Of a stretch of 19,078 nucleotides of DNA, positions 1 through 7,627 are shown piece after piece. Below the pieces are notes generated by a model. That model made no database searches and had not been told where the DNA came from. It saw only the letters and a program-made list of their open reading frames with translations. Where the stretch lies: contig JAGCNK010000139.1 in NCBI GenBank assembly GCA_017645985.1, positions 1-19,078 on the forward strand, read 5' to 3'. Position numbers and translations under genes: made by a program. The DNA comes from Bacteroidales bacterium (GTDB lineage: Bacteria; Bacteroidota; Bacteroidia; Bacteroidales; UBA3824). Position 1 is the stretch's first letter. Each line of letters starts with the position of its first letter.

Positions 1-1
1 C

Positions 2-235
2 GGAATTCTTGTACTTAGCAACGTTGACGAACCCGAACATTACTCAACCTATTTCGTTAAAATCGATAAAGTTAAGTTCAAAGGCAAAGTAATACCTGGC
101 GACGTGCTCGTATTCAAACTCGAACTCACCGAACCTATACGCCGAGGCATTGTTTCGATGCGCGGACAGGCGTTTGTAAACGGCTCGGTAGTAAGCGAGG
201 GCGAACTTACCGCAATGATAACAAAAAACCGTTAA
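2..235 (+). CDS. fabZ: 3-hydroxyacyl-ACP dehydratase FabZ, C-terminal part (probably LpxC-FabZ fusion), 5' truncated
   Basis: The open frame runs in from the window edge and gives 77 residues ending ITKNR before TAA. The segments YSTYFVKIDKVKFKGKVIPGD and ELTEPIRRGIVSMRGQAFVNG match the C-terminal strands of the FabZ hotdog fold, which dehydrates 3-hydroxyacyl-ACP in type II fatty acid synthesis. The catalytic His and Glu lie upstream of the window. In Bacteroidetes this domain is commonly fused behind LpxC, the lipid A deacetylase, and sits directly before lpxA. The lpxA gene starts only 13 bp downstream here, so the fusion is likely, but the LpxC part cannot be seen. The two genes are almost certainly co-transcribed. 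Confidence 0.9.
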   Translation, partial: GILVLSNVDEPEHYSTYFVKIDKVKFKGKVIPGDVLVFKLELTEPIRRGIVSMRGQAFVNGSVVSEGELTAMITKNR

Positions 236-248
236 CATACTGATTAAT

Positions 249-1025
249 ATGATACATAAATTTAGCGAAGTACACCCCGGCGCAAAAATCGGAAAAGACG
301 TTACCATAGGTCCGTTTTGCGTTGTGGACGATGACGTAGAAATCGGCGACGGTTGTACGCTTATTTCTAACGTTCATATTATGTCGGGTTCACGAATCGG
401 AAAAAACAACAGGTTTTTCCCTGGCGCGTGCATTGGTGCTATTCCCCAAGACCTTAAATTCGTGGGCGAATACACCACTCTCGAACTTGGCGACAACAAC
501 ACTATTCGCGAGTGCGTTACTCTCAACCGCGGCACAGCATCAAAGGGCAAGACCGTGATTGGTAGCAACAACCTTATTATGGCTTACTGCCACGTGGGAC
601 ACGACTGCGTGCTCGGCAACCATATCGTTATCAGCAACGCAACTCAGATTGCAGGCGAGGTAACAGTTGACGATTGGGCTGTAATTGGCGGCGGAACAGC
701 CGTTTTGCAGTTCTCAAACATCGGTATGCACTCTATGACCAGCGGCATGTCGGGCGTTCAGAAAGACGTTCCGCCGTTTTGCAAGTGCGGCCGCACACCG
801 TTGCAATATGCCGGTATCAACATTGTGGGACTTACCCGCCGTGGATTCGCACAGGAGACCATCAACCTTATCCACGACTGCTACCGCATCATTTTCCAGT
901 CGGGCTTGAACGTAACCCACGCCCTCGAAAAACTCGAAAAAGAGATTCCTTCCTGCCCCGAACGCGACGAGATAATCAACTTTATCAAGCGCTCGAAACA
1001 CGGAATTATCAAGGGAATGAATTAA
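249..1025 (+). CDS. lpxA: UDP-N-acetylglucosamine acyltransferase LpxA
   Basis: This is the first enzyme of lipid A synthesis, moving a 3-hydroxyacyl chain from ACP to the 3-OH of UDP-GlcNAc in the cytoplasm. The 258 residues match the usual length. Residues 7-160 show left-handed beta-helix hexapeptide repeats, such as IGKDVTIGPFCVV. The CHVGHDC segment supplies His115 and His118, the latter matching the catalytic His125 of E. coli. GLTRRGF at 194-200 and the helical C-terminus are typical. Two further E. coli active-site histidines are replaced: His144 by Glu137 and His160 by Leu153 (TAVLQF). The glycine equivalent to E. coli Gly173, which sets acyl length, appears kept. No Shine-Dalgarno is visible, as is normal in this phylum. 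It is co-transcribed with the upstream FabZ gene. Confidence 0.96.
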   Translation: MIHKFSEVHPGAKIGKDVTIGPFCVVDDDVEIGDGCTLISNVHIMSGSRIGKNNRFFPGACIGAIPQDLKFVGEYTTLELGDNNTIRECVTLNRGTASKGKTVIGSNNLIMAYCHVGHDCVLGNHIVISNATQIAGEVTVDDWAVIGGGTAVLQFSNIGMHSMTSGMSGVQKDVPPFCKCGRTPLQYAGINIVGLTRRGFAQETINLIHDCYRIIFQSGLNVTHALEKLEKEIPSCPERDEIINFIKRSKHGIIKGMN

Positions 1026-1041
1026 TGCATAATGCATAATT
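1026..1041. repeat. Tandem heptamer TGCATAA x2 just after lpxA
   Basis: Two perfect TGCATAA copies (1026-1032 and 1033-1039) begin immediately after the lpxA stop codon. They resemble the four CATAATT copies that follow the GDE-like gene at 15983-16010. Their function is unknown. Confidence 0.6.
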
Positions 1042-1044
1042 GAT

Positions 1045-1080
1045 TTAGGGACGTGGCGTGCCGCGTCCCTAATTTTTTTT
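1045..1080 (+). terminator. Rho-independent terminator after lpxA
   Basis: TTAGGGACG at 1045-1053 pairs with CGTCCCTAA at 1064-1072, and the stem extends inward through a G-T pair and GG/CC. A run of eight T follows at 1073-1080. The T run overlaps the stop codon of the convergent MscS gene at 1079-1081. Read on the minus strand, the hairpin is not followed by a T run, so it should mainly stop plus-strand transcripts. Confidence 0.85.
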
Positions 1081-1894
1081 ATTTATTCTTTATAAACACA
1101 TCCATCTGTGGGAAGGGGATGTTGACACCGGCTTTGTCTAAGGATTTTTTGCCTTGCTCTATGTTGTAGAAATACACATCCCAATAGTCGGGGGGATTGC
1201 AGTAGGTGCTTTGGCGGATGTTTACACTGCTATCGCCGAGCGAATAAACCACACATACCGCCGGAGGGTCTGGCAATGCACCCGGAGCGTTTTTGGCAAC
1301 GTCTAAAAGGGTTTGTTTGGCAAGGTCGATGTCGGCGTTGTAATCTATGCTAAAAACAATGTCCACACGGTTGATGCCGTTGACAGTATGGTTTACGATA
1401 TTACCATTGCTTAGTGCGGCGTTAGGGATGATAATAATGCGTCCCTGAGCAGTTTTAAGTTTTGTAGTAAATATTTGAATGTCGTCTACCGTGCCAGTAT
1501 ATCCTTGAGCCTCAATCAAATCACCAACTTTGTAAGGTTTAAACAAGAGTATTAGCACACCGCCTGCGAAGTTTGACAGCGAACCTTGCAACGCCATACC
1601 AATTGCCAATCCTGCCGCGCCGAGCATTGCTACAAACGACGTGGTTTCCACGCCCACCATCTGCAATACAGATATTATCAGCAAAATTTTTAAGGCTACA
1701 TTTATTATTGAGTGAAGAAACGAACGCAACGACACGTCCACATTGCGTTTTTCCATCAATTTGGCAATCAGTTTGGTGAGTTTTTTTATTATCCAGAAAC
1801 CGCCAAAAAGAAATACAATAGCCAAAAGCAACTTGGGTCCGTAAGAAACCACGAGTTTGATGCCTTCGTCTAATATTTTTTCTGCTGAAATCAT
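1079..1894 (-). CDS. mscS: Small-conductance mechanosensitive channel (MscS family)
   Basis: An inner-membrane channel that releases solutes when hypo-osmotic shock stretches the membrane. The 271 residues are close to the 286 of E. coli MscS. Three membrane segments are visible, at about 20-38, 62-82 and 85-118. The third is the pore helix, with the glycine/alanine pattern GAAGLAIGMALQGSLSNFAGG almost as in E. coli. The beta domain follows (IIIIPNAALSNGNIVN), then the C-terminal alpha/beta domain ending in PFPQMDV at 260-266. The ATG shares one base with the stop of mazG (TAATG), which indicates translational coupling. It is the last gene of the minus-strand run. Confidence 0.95.
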   Translation of the reverse strand: MISAEKILDEGIKLVVSYGPKLLLAIVFLFGGFWIIKKLTKLIAKLMEKRNVDVSLRSFLHSIINVALKILLIISVLQMVGVETTSFVAMLGAAGLAIGMALQGSLSNFAGGVLILLFKPYKVGDLIEAQGYTGTVDDIQIFTTKLKTAQGRIIIIPNAALSNGNIVNHTVNGINRVDIVFSIDYNADIDLAKQTLLDVAKNAPGALPDPPAVCVVYSLGDSSVNIRQSTYCNPPDYWDVYFYNIEQGKKSLDKAGVNIPFPQMDVFIKNK

Positions 1895-2673
1895 TATTCC
1901 TGAGTTTTAGCCTGTTGCCAGAGTTCCTCCATTTCGGCGAGGGTCATGTCTTTGAGGTTGCGGCCCTGCTCCTTGGCTTTCTGTTCTATGTAGTTGAACC
2001 GCGAAATAAATTTGCGGTTGGTGAGTTCCAATGCGTTTTCGGGATTGATGTCGTAGAGGCGTCCCGCGTTGATAACAGCGAAAAGCACGTCGCCGAACTC
2101 TTTTTCAGAGTTGGCCTTGTCGCCTTTGTTGAGTTCGGTCTTCAGCTCGCTTAGTTCCTCCTCCACCTTGGGCCACACGTCTTTTTTGTCGTCCCAGTCG
2201 AAACCGGCGTTGCGAGCCTTGTCTTGTATTCTGTACGCTTTGATGAGGGCTGGCAGAGCGTCGGGTATTCCGCTGAGAACGGTCTTGTTGCCGCCTTTCT
2301 CTTTGAGCTTTACCTGTTCCCACATTTTGGAAACCTCCTCGGGAGTCTCCGCCTTCACGTCGCCGAAAATATGCGGGTGGCGGAATACGAGCTTGTCGTT
2401 CAAAGCGTCGCACACGTCGGCGAGCGAGAACCATCCGCGCTCCTCGGCAATCCGTGCATATAATATAATGTGTAGCAGCACGTCGCCGAGCTCTTTTTTA
2501 AAGTCAGCCTGATTGCCTGTGAGTATCGATTGTGCAAGTTCGTAAGTCTCCTCGATAGTGAGTGTGCGCAGCGACTCGGGAGTCTGTTCGGCATCCCAAG
2601 GACATTCGCGGCGTATTTTATAGATGTTGTTGAGCACCTGCTCAAACGACTGTTCAAGTTTAGAATCTTTCAT
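1894..2673 (-). CDS. mazG: Nucleoside triphosphate pyrophosphohydrolase MazG
   Basis: A cytoplasmic enzyme that cleaves (d)NTPs to NMP and pyrophosphate. It is linked to cleaning the nucleotide pool and, in E. coli, to lowering ppGpp. The 259 residues hold two MazG domains. The N-terminal one has CPWD at 24-27 and the metal-binding EETYE (41-45) and ELGD (61-64) motifs. The second has EEELSEL at 171-177 and KEFGD at 191-195. The length matches E. coli MazG (263). The start lies 6 bp after the stop of the phosphatase gene, and the stop overlaps the MscS start by one base. Co-transcription with a sensor phosphatase and an osmotic channel suggests a general stress role, which is inference. Confidence 0.95.
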   Translation of the reverse strand: MKDSKLEQSFEQVLNNIYKIRRECPWDAEQTPESLRTLTIEETYELAQSILTGNQADFKKELGDVLLHIILYARIAEERGWFSLADVCDALNDKLVFRHPHIFGDVKAETPEEVSKMWEQVKLKEKGGNKTVLSGIPDALPALIKAYRIQDKARNAGFDWDDKKDVWPKVEEELSELKTELNKGDKANSEKEFGDVLFAVINAGRLYDINPENALELTNRKFISRFNYIEQKAKEQGRNLKDMTLAEMEELWQQAKTQE

Positions 2674-2679
2674 AGAGCA

Positions 2680-4689
2680 TTACATTTGAAGGGCCACCAC
2701 GCAGATGTCGTCGCGTTGCGGCTCGTTTTGCTGCCATTGTGCCAGGGCGTTTTCGATAAACTCTTTCTGTTCCGAAAGAGACTTTTGTGCGCTTTGGTTG
2801 ATTATCGAGGTGAAACGCTGGCTGCCAATGCATTTGCGTTCGGGGTTGTTCTGGTCGATAAAACCGTCGGAGCTGAGGAAAATTCTGTCGCCTTTGGCAA
2901 GGTTGAGCACACGGTCTTCGAAAGTCTTCTGGCTTTCGTCGGTGCCGCCGATTGATTTTTTTGTTCCCTTTACCAGCTGAGTGGTGTTCGACGATTTCTG
3001 GTAGTATGCGAAATAAGATTTTGCTCCGGCGAGAGTAAGCTCTGCGTCGTTGTCGTGGCGTACAATCTTGGCGATAGTGATGTCGAGACCGTCGGTGTTG
3101 TCGGTCTGACGCTGCTTGAGCATCTCCACCACCTTGTCTTGCATGTCGGTGAGAATCTGTGCCGGCGACGGGTCGGTCTTGGCTGCGGCAATCTCGTCGA
3201 GAATGCGTATCATAAGCACGCTCATCATAGCTCCCGGCACGCCGTGACCTGTGCAGTCGCCTACGGCTATGATGCTTGTGTTGTTGTCGGCGTTGTGGTT
3301 AAACCAGTAGAAGTCGCCCGAAACGATGTCCTTGGGTTTGTATATCACAAACGACGGATAATACTTGCAGATAGTCTGCGGCAGAGGCAGAAGCAGCTGC
3401 TGGATGATGTGCGCCGAGCGTATGCTGCCGGTTATGCGGCTGTTGTTTTCTATCAGCTTGAGCTCGGAGGTCTTGATGTCGGTGATATCGTTTTCGATGA
3501 TAACGTACTGGTTGATATGGTCGCTTTCCAACACAGGCGATATGGTGCTGAGAATCCATTTCGGCTCTTTTGCGCCGGTGAACTTAAACTGGCAAATCTG
3601 TGTCTTTTTAAGTTCGCGGCAGTTTTCGAGAGCTGTCTTGCGCGATGTGTCGGTAGAGTAGAAAAGGTTTTCGCCGTTTTCGAGAATATACTCGCGGAGG
3701 TTCTTGTTGTAGAGTTTTTCAAAACCCTTGTTCACCCAGGTGATTTTGCCGGTGTGGTCGGCAGTGAGAAAAGCGTTTGAAGTCTGCTCGGCTATCAGCG
3801 ACAGCGAAGCGAGACCCGCCTGAGCGGCAGCCAGTTCGTTTTGACGGCTTTCGATACCTTGGTTGTGGATGCTGAGCTTGGTGTTGGCCTTGGAGAGCGA
3901 CACCCATTTGCAAGCAGCCAAAGTAGAAAACGACAGTGCCAGCACTCCGCCCATAGCCAGAATGATGATGGTGGTGTTCTGCTGCTCGTTTTCGTCCTGA
4001 AGTTCGTTGATAGTGTCGTATCCCGAGATAAAGATCTGACGGTCGATATATTTCGACTGCATATACTGCGGCAGTAGGCAGCAGTTTTTGTCGAGCGAGC
4101 TGCAATGGATGGTGTCTTGAAGGGCTGTGTAGTAGTTGAGACATTCCAACGCCTTCACAGTGTTGTAGCAATGCTCGTAGTATTCGGCCAACGACCTGTA
4201 GGTTTCGCACTTGAGCAGTTTGTTGGTTTCCGAGTCGGGAGCTTCCATCACAATGGCGAGCGACTGGTAAGCGAGGTCGTATTTCTTCTGTTTGAGATAG
4301 AGCTTTCCTTTGAGAAATTCCAGATAGGTGCAACGGTCGGCCTGATGGTTGAACGATACTGCAAGGTTGGCGTATTTAATCGCGTCGGAATACATTCCAC
4401 GGTCGTAGAAGCATACGGCAGCCACGAGGCTTGTGTAGTATCCAGTCTCCTCGTCAGACCTCCGTTCGCATTCCAGCGACAGCTGTCCAAATATTTCTTG
4501 CAGGTATTGCGGGGTTGCAGTAGCCAGCTTGTCGGTTAATTCACGTATATAGTCGGCTGAGAAACTCTCCGAGGAGGACATCTCTTTTAACTGTACGTAA
4601 TAGTGCTCTGCTTCGTCAATCTGATGTGCGTGAAGCCCGAGTGTGGCAAATAGTAATGCTGTTACAAATAATAATCTTTTTACCATCAA
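2680..4689 (-). CDS. Membrane-bound TPR-PAS-SpoIIE (PP2C/PPM) phosphatase
   Basis: A 669-residue sensor phosphatase. It has a signal peptide (1-21), a helical TPR-like periplasmic region (about 45-190), one membrane helix (240-261), a short coiled coil (265-292), a PAS domain (about 295-405) and a SpoIIE-type PPM phosphatase domain (about 415-669). The metal-binding acidic residues all appear present: SGDFYW (Asp459), VGDCTGHG (Asp478), DGLD (Asp533/Asp536), SSDGF (Asp608) and RDD (659-661). Proteins of this class dephosphorylate serine or threonine on partners such as anti-sigma antagonists. No STAS or RsbW-like partner is encoded nearby, so the target is unknown. A likely promoter lies just upstream, and mazG follows after 6 bp. 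Confidence 0.92.
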   Translation of the reverse strand: MMVKRLLFVTALLFATLGLHAHQIDEAEHYYVQLKEMSSSESFSADYIRELTDKLATATPQYLQEIFGQLSLECERRSDEETGYYTSLVAAVCFYDRGMYSDAIKYANLAVSFNHQADRCTYLEFLKGKLYLKQKKYDLAYQSLAIVMEAPDSETNKLLKCETYRSLAEYYEHCYNTVKALECLNYYTALQDTIHCSSLDKNCCLLPQYMQSKYIDRQIFISGYDTINELQDENEQQNTTIIILAMGGVLALSFSTLAACKWVSLSKANTKLSIHNQGIESRQNELAAAQAGLASLSLIAEQTSNAFLTADHTGKITWVNKGFEKLYNKNLREYILENGENLFYSTDTSRKTALENCRELKKTQICQFKFTGAKEPKWILSTISPVLESDHINQYVIIENDITDIKTSELKLIENNSRITGSIRSAHIIQQLLLPLPQTICKYYPSFVIYKPKDIVSGDFYWFNHNADNNTSIIAVGDCTGHGVPGAMMSVLMIRILDEIAAAKTDPSPAQILTDMQDKVVEMLKQRQTDNTDGLDITIAKIVRHDNDAELTLAGAKSYFAYYQKSSNTTQLVKGTKKSIGGTDESQKTFEDRVLNLAKGDRIFLSSDGFIDQNNPERKCIGSQRFTSIINQSAQKSLSEQKEFIENALAQWQQNEPQRDDICVVALQM

Positions 4690-4733
4690 TGCTCTTTTTT
4701 CTTTTCTCCCCTAAGTGTCACAACAATCGGCTG

Positions 4734-4765
4734 CAAAGTTGGATATTTTTTTTGAAACTGCCAAA
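4734..4765 (-). promoter_or_regulatory. Putative Bacteroidetes-type promoter for the SpoIIE phosphatase-mazG-mscS unit
   Basis: On the minus strand, TTTG (4762-4765) lies 20 bp before CAACTTTG (4734-4741). The second element is one base off TAnnTTTG. The spacing fits the known -33/-7 arrangement of the Bacteroidetes primary sigma factor. Transcription would start about 40 bp before the ATG. It lies in the 93-bp gap after the lipoprotein gene, so the three downstream genes may be expressed separately from the upstream pair. Confidence 0.55.
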
Positions 4766-4782
4766 AAATGCCGCCTTCTTTT

Positions 4783-5598
4783 TTAGTGATGCGAAGATAA
4801 TTTTTTCGCTGTCTTTGATGACACTATCGTGGTGTATGTGTAGTTGTATGGAACTGAAAACAGCACTTGTTTTGCACGCTCCTCGGTGATTGAAATTCCA
4901 GCAATCGACATGTCGGCCTTGCCTTTGGCAATGAACGGAATGATGTCGTCGAACGCCATGGCGGTGACTACGAGCGGACGTCCCAGTTTTTCGGCAAATA
5001 GGGTGCAGAGCTCCACGTCGAATCCCGACACGCTGCCGCTGATGGTGAGGTTAAACGGAGGATAGTCGCCCTCGGTAATCACACGCAGTGGCTTGCCTTC
5101 GGTAACGTTGCAATGAGGCACAGGCAGCGACGACGGAGATGCCGAGCCGAACCATTTGGTGCGTAGTTCGGAAAGTTTGCCGCTGCTTTCAAGTTCGTTG
5201 ATGAAATCGTTGAACTGTGCTTGCAGTGCGGTGTTGCTCTTGTGGAATATGGCACCCATAGGCACGGCGGGAATGTCGGCGTGAACGGTGTCGATAGCCA
5301 GACCGCTCGAAAGAATGAGCGATGCTGTTACGTCCTCGTCGATACCATAGTCGGCCTCGCCCGACACCACCGCGCTGTAGATGTCGATAAATGTGGATAC
5401 GCGCTTAACATTGTACGAAGGATATTTCTCGGCTAACATTTCGTCGAAAGTGGTGCCTTTCTGTACCACGATGGTCTTGCCCGAAAGCTGGTCGAACTGT
5501 CGCACTTTGTCTTCTTTTGACGAAGAGTCGCATCCGGCAGCTATGATGGCTGCCGTGGCTAATGCCGATGCTGTTAAGATTAGTCTTGAGGTTTTCAT
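4783..5598 (-). CDS. Lipoprotein with a circularly permuted SBP_bac_3 (amino-acid-binding) domain
   Basis: The 271-residue protein has a lipoprotein signal ending AAGC (Cys23). Residues 34-151 (LSGKTIVVQKGTTFDEML to LRTKWFG) match the second half of an SBP_bac_3 domain. Residues 168-262 (GKPLRVITEGDYPPF, GFDVELC, AGISITEERA) match the first half. Together they cover one complete domain in swapped order, joined by a linker at 152-167. The first half's usual carboxylate-binding Thr/Arg pair is present (Thr238, Arg241), so a polar amino acid ligand is plausible. No ABC permease or ATPase is nearby. The start lies 41 bp after the stop of the outer-membrane barrel gene, suggesting co-transcription. 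KED at 28-30, soon after the lipidated Cys, resembles Bacteroidetes surface-export signals, a weak hint. An ordinary truncated protein is unlikely because both lobes appear represented. Confidence 0.85.
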   Translation of the reverse strand: MKTSRLILTASALATAAIIAAGCDSSSKEDKVRQFDQLSGKTIVVQKGTTFDEMLAEKYPSYNVKRVSTFIDIYSAVVSGEADYGIDEDVTASLILSSGLAIDTVHADIPAVPMGAIFHKSNTALQAQFNDFINELESSGKLSELRTKWFGSASPSSLPVPHCNVTEGKPLRVITEGDYPPFNLTISGSVSGFDVELCTLFAEKLGRPLVVTAMAFDDIIPFIAKGKADMSIAGISITEERAKQVLFSVPYNYTYTTIVSSKTAKKLSSHH

Positions 5599-5639
5599 AA
5601 CACTATAGCTAAAAATTAAGAAGTCTTTGTTTGTATTTT

Positions 5640-7445
5640 TTAAAATCTGTAAAGGATTCTGAAGTTTCCTCTGTTTAAGTCGCTGCAGAACATATCGTGC
5701 CAGTCGGCGGCGATGGTAAGGTGCTTGCCGAATGTTTTCTGAACCGAAAGCATAGCGAACGCGTCGGCATCGGTGTAGAGTTTCTCAGGCGATTTGTCGC
5801 TGCACCAAACGGCGTGAGCGTTGATTTTCCATTGTCCGGGAAGTGTAAGCATCGGCGATATTCTGGCGTAGTAGTAATCTTCGGTTTCGCTGCCCATAGT
5901 CTGGTTGTAGTAGCTGCCGCCAGCTGTGAGGGTCAACGCGCCAAAAGTATATGTTAACGATGCGTCGATATTGGTGATGCTAAACGATGCGGGGTCGTTG
6001 ACAAATGTGGAAATCTGCTTGCCGAGGTATTCGAACGGGGCTTCTACCACTTGGTCGCGGGTGTCGATGTAGCGTCCGATAACCGAAGTCCAGAATTTCT
6101 TGGTAGAATAGGTGTACATCAAACGGTAAACGTCGCCAGGCTGGTAGTTGATTTTTGGGTTGCCAACCGACACTGTAGAACCCATTTCGTCGAAACGTTG
6201 GTAATTGTGGATATCCAAATAGTCGGGACCGATAAAGCGGCGGTAATACGAGCCCTGAATCTGATGATGCCAGTTGGGAGTGAGTATTGCGCTGGCAACA
6301 ATAAGGTTGTAGTGGTTGTCGATTTTTTCATCGCCCATTCCGTAGTGGTAGCACATCATACGGTCGCCGAGACTCAGCTGGAGCGGGCCTGCGGTATAGT
6401 CTAATTGTGCGTAGAAGTCGTTGTTGTATGTAACGAATTCGGGATGGTAATCAAAACTGGCGTCGGTAGGATCTTCGAGTGTCAGACTGTTGCCAGTTGG
6501 GAACTTTTCTTTTTGAAAGTAAACGTTGGTGTTGGCGTAATCCAACTCCCATCCTGCGCAGAGTTCCAAGCCTCCTACCAGGGGAGTCCAAAGTTCCACA
6601 ATATACACCTGCCACAATTCTTTAGCGCGGTCTTTGGTGGAAATGGGGAAAGAGGTGAATTTTGAGCAGTCGTCGTAATACTCCACATCGGCAGAAACTG
6701 AAAGGGCTGTGCCAGCCTCGTTGAAAATACCGTCGTACTGAATCTGCGCACCGTAGAAACGCGAAGTAGCGTCCATATCATAGTCACCTTTTGAATAGTG
6801 AGTAGACACGTCGTACATAAGGTTGTGGTTGTCGTTGAGGGCGGAGTTGATTTTTGCGTGGCAACGAGCCATACCGTTGTAATCGCCTGACTTAGAAGCG
6901 TCCTCGATACTTGCTGTCACAAGCACGTCGGTTTTGCCATTGCCGTAAACAGCGTTAGCCACAGGCAGATGCTTGAGGCTCTTGGTGTCGAACTCCATAC
7001 CTACATATATGTCGTTGGCGTTGGTGCCGCGAACCATATTGAGGTCGATAACGCCGTCGAAACCCTTGCTGCCCTTCATAACGTCGGGGTTGTCGCAAAT
7101 CTGGATTTTTTCTACATATTTGGCTTTGAGAGTGGTGAGAAACACGCGGACATCGCACTCGTGGTTGAGGTTTTCAACGCGTACCACATATTTGTCGTCT
7201 AAGTCTTCGTAGGTTCTTCTTAGTGATTCGGGAAACATCATCAACAGATCCATCACCGAAGTGTTTTCGTCCAACGCCATACGCTGGGGAAAAATTACCA
7301 CGCGGTCGGCGCGGTGTTCGATTACGGGCTCTTCGCCCAAAAGTCCGATCTGGGTTGTCTCCTCTAATTCTTCTTCTTGAGCCATCAAGGGCTGTGCGCC
7401 GCAAATAGCTGTTGCAATGATTAATAGTTTTACTAAGTCTTTCAT
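5640..7445 (-). CDS. Outer-membrane beta-barrel protein, TonB-receptor-like with a reduced plug
   Basis: The 601 residues start with a signal peptide (about 1-22) and an acidic stretch (EEELEE). A region at about 45-140 resembles the plug of OMP_b-brl_3 / TonB-dependent receptors, with VEKIQICDNPDVMKGSKGFD and GVIDLNM in the place of the usual IEVI-P-G-INI segment. From about 145 onward, alternating hydrophobic and aromatic strands continue to the end, which is LYRF with a terminal Phe, as in outer-membrane barrels. No N-terminal CarboxypepD_reg domain and no clear TonB box are visible. It is transcribed divergently from the TonB-dependent receptor at 7628, and the lipoprotein binding-protein gene follows after 41 bp. 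The substrate is unknown; a transport or capture pair with that lipoprotein is only an inference. Confidence 0.8.
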   Translation of the reverse strand: MKDLVKLLIIATAICGAQPLMAQEEELEETTQIGLLGEEPVIEHRADRVVIFPQRMALDENTSVMDLLMMFPESLRRTYEDLDDKYVVRVENLNHECDVRVFLTTLKAKYVEKIQICDNPDVMKGSKGFDGVIDLNMVRGTNANDIYVGMEFDTKSLKHLPVANAVYGNGKTDVLVTASIEDASKSGDYNGMARCHAKINSALNDNHNLMYDVSTHYSKGDYDMDATSRFYGAQIQYDGIFNEAGTALSVSADVEYYDDCSKFTSFPISTKDRAKELWQVYIVELWTPLVGGLELCAGWELDYANTNVYFQKEKFPTGNSLTLEDPTDASFDYHPEFVTYNNDFYAQLDYTAGPLQLSLGDRMMCYHYGMGDEKIDNHYNLIVASAILTPNWHHQIQGSYYRRFIGPDYLDIHNYQRFDEMGSTVSVGNPKINYQPGDVYRLMYTYSTKKFWTSVIGRYIDTRDQVVEAPFEYLGKQISTFVNDPASFSITNIDASLTYTFGALTLTAGGSYYNQTMGSETEDYYYARISPMLTLPGQWKINAHAVWCSDKSPEKLYTDADAFAMLSVQKTFGKHLTIAADWHDMFCSDLNRGNFRILYRF

Positions 7446-7499
7446 AAATGCACTTATTCTCGTTTGTTTGTTTAATTATCTATGATTAATAATGAGCCG

Positions 7500-7507
7500 C
7501 AAATATA
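7500..7507 (-). promoter_or_regulatory. Putative -7 element for the outer-membrane barrel gene
   Basis: The minus strand reads TATATTTG, a perfect TAnnTTTG match, 54 bp before the ATG at 7445. No good TTTG lies 19-21 bp upstream, so only half of the promoter is supported. It sits in the 182-bp AT-rich region between the two divergent outer-membrane genes. Confidence 0.45.
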
Positions 7508-7594
7508 TATAATTATTTTGGAGAGTGTATATTTTTCTTACGATTTAATTACATATCTTCATTTTCGCTTTAAGTTTTGTTAATCTATGCCTTT

Positions 7595-7602
7595 TATTTT
7601 AG
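7595..7602 (+). promoter_or_regulatory. Putative -7 element for the TonB-dependent receptor gene
   Basis: TATTTTAG is one base off TAnnTTTG and is followed by GCACCGT, the same downstream sequence seen after the candidate yfhO promoter at 10269-10276. The nearest TTTG (7576-7579) is only 15 bp upstream, too close for the consensus, so support is partial. The ATG is 26 bp downstream. Confidence 0.35.
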
Positions 7603-7627
7603 CACCGTGAATTTTTAATAATTAGTT

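Noticed and set aside
4783..5598. Reading the lipoprotein as a truncated or frameshifted binding protein
   Set aside because: The frame is intact, begins with a proper lipoprotein signal, and the two halves together appear to cover one whole domain; no remnant of missing halves is seen in the flanking DNA.
7446..7627. Cobalamin riboswitch upstream of the BtuB-like receptor
   Set aside because: No B12-box-like segment or the usual roughly 200-nt structured leader is visible; the region is only 182 bp and AT-rich.
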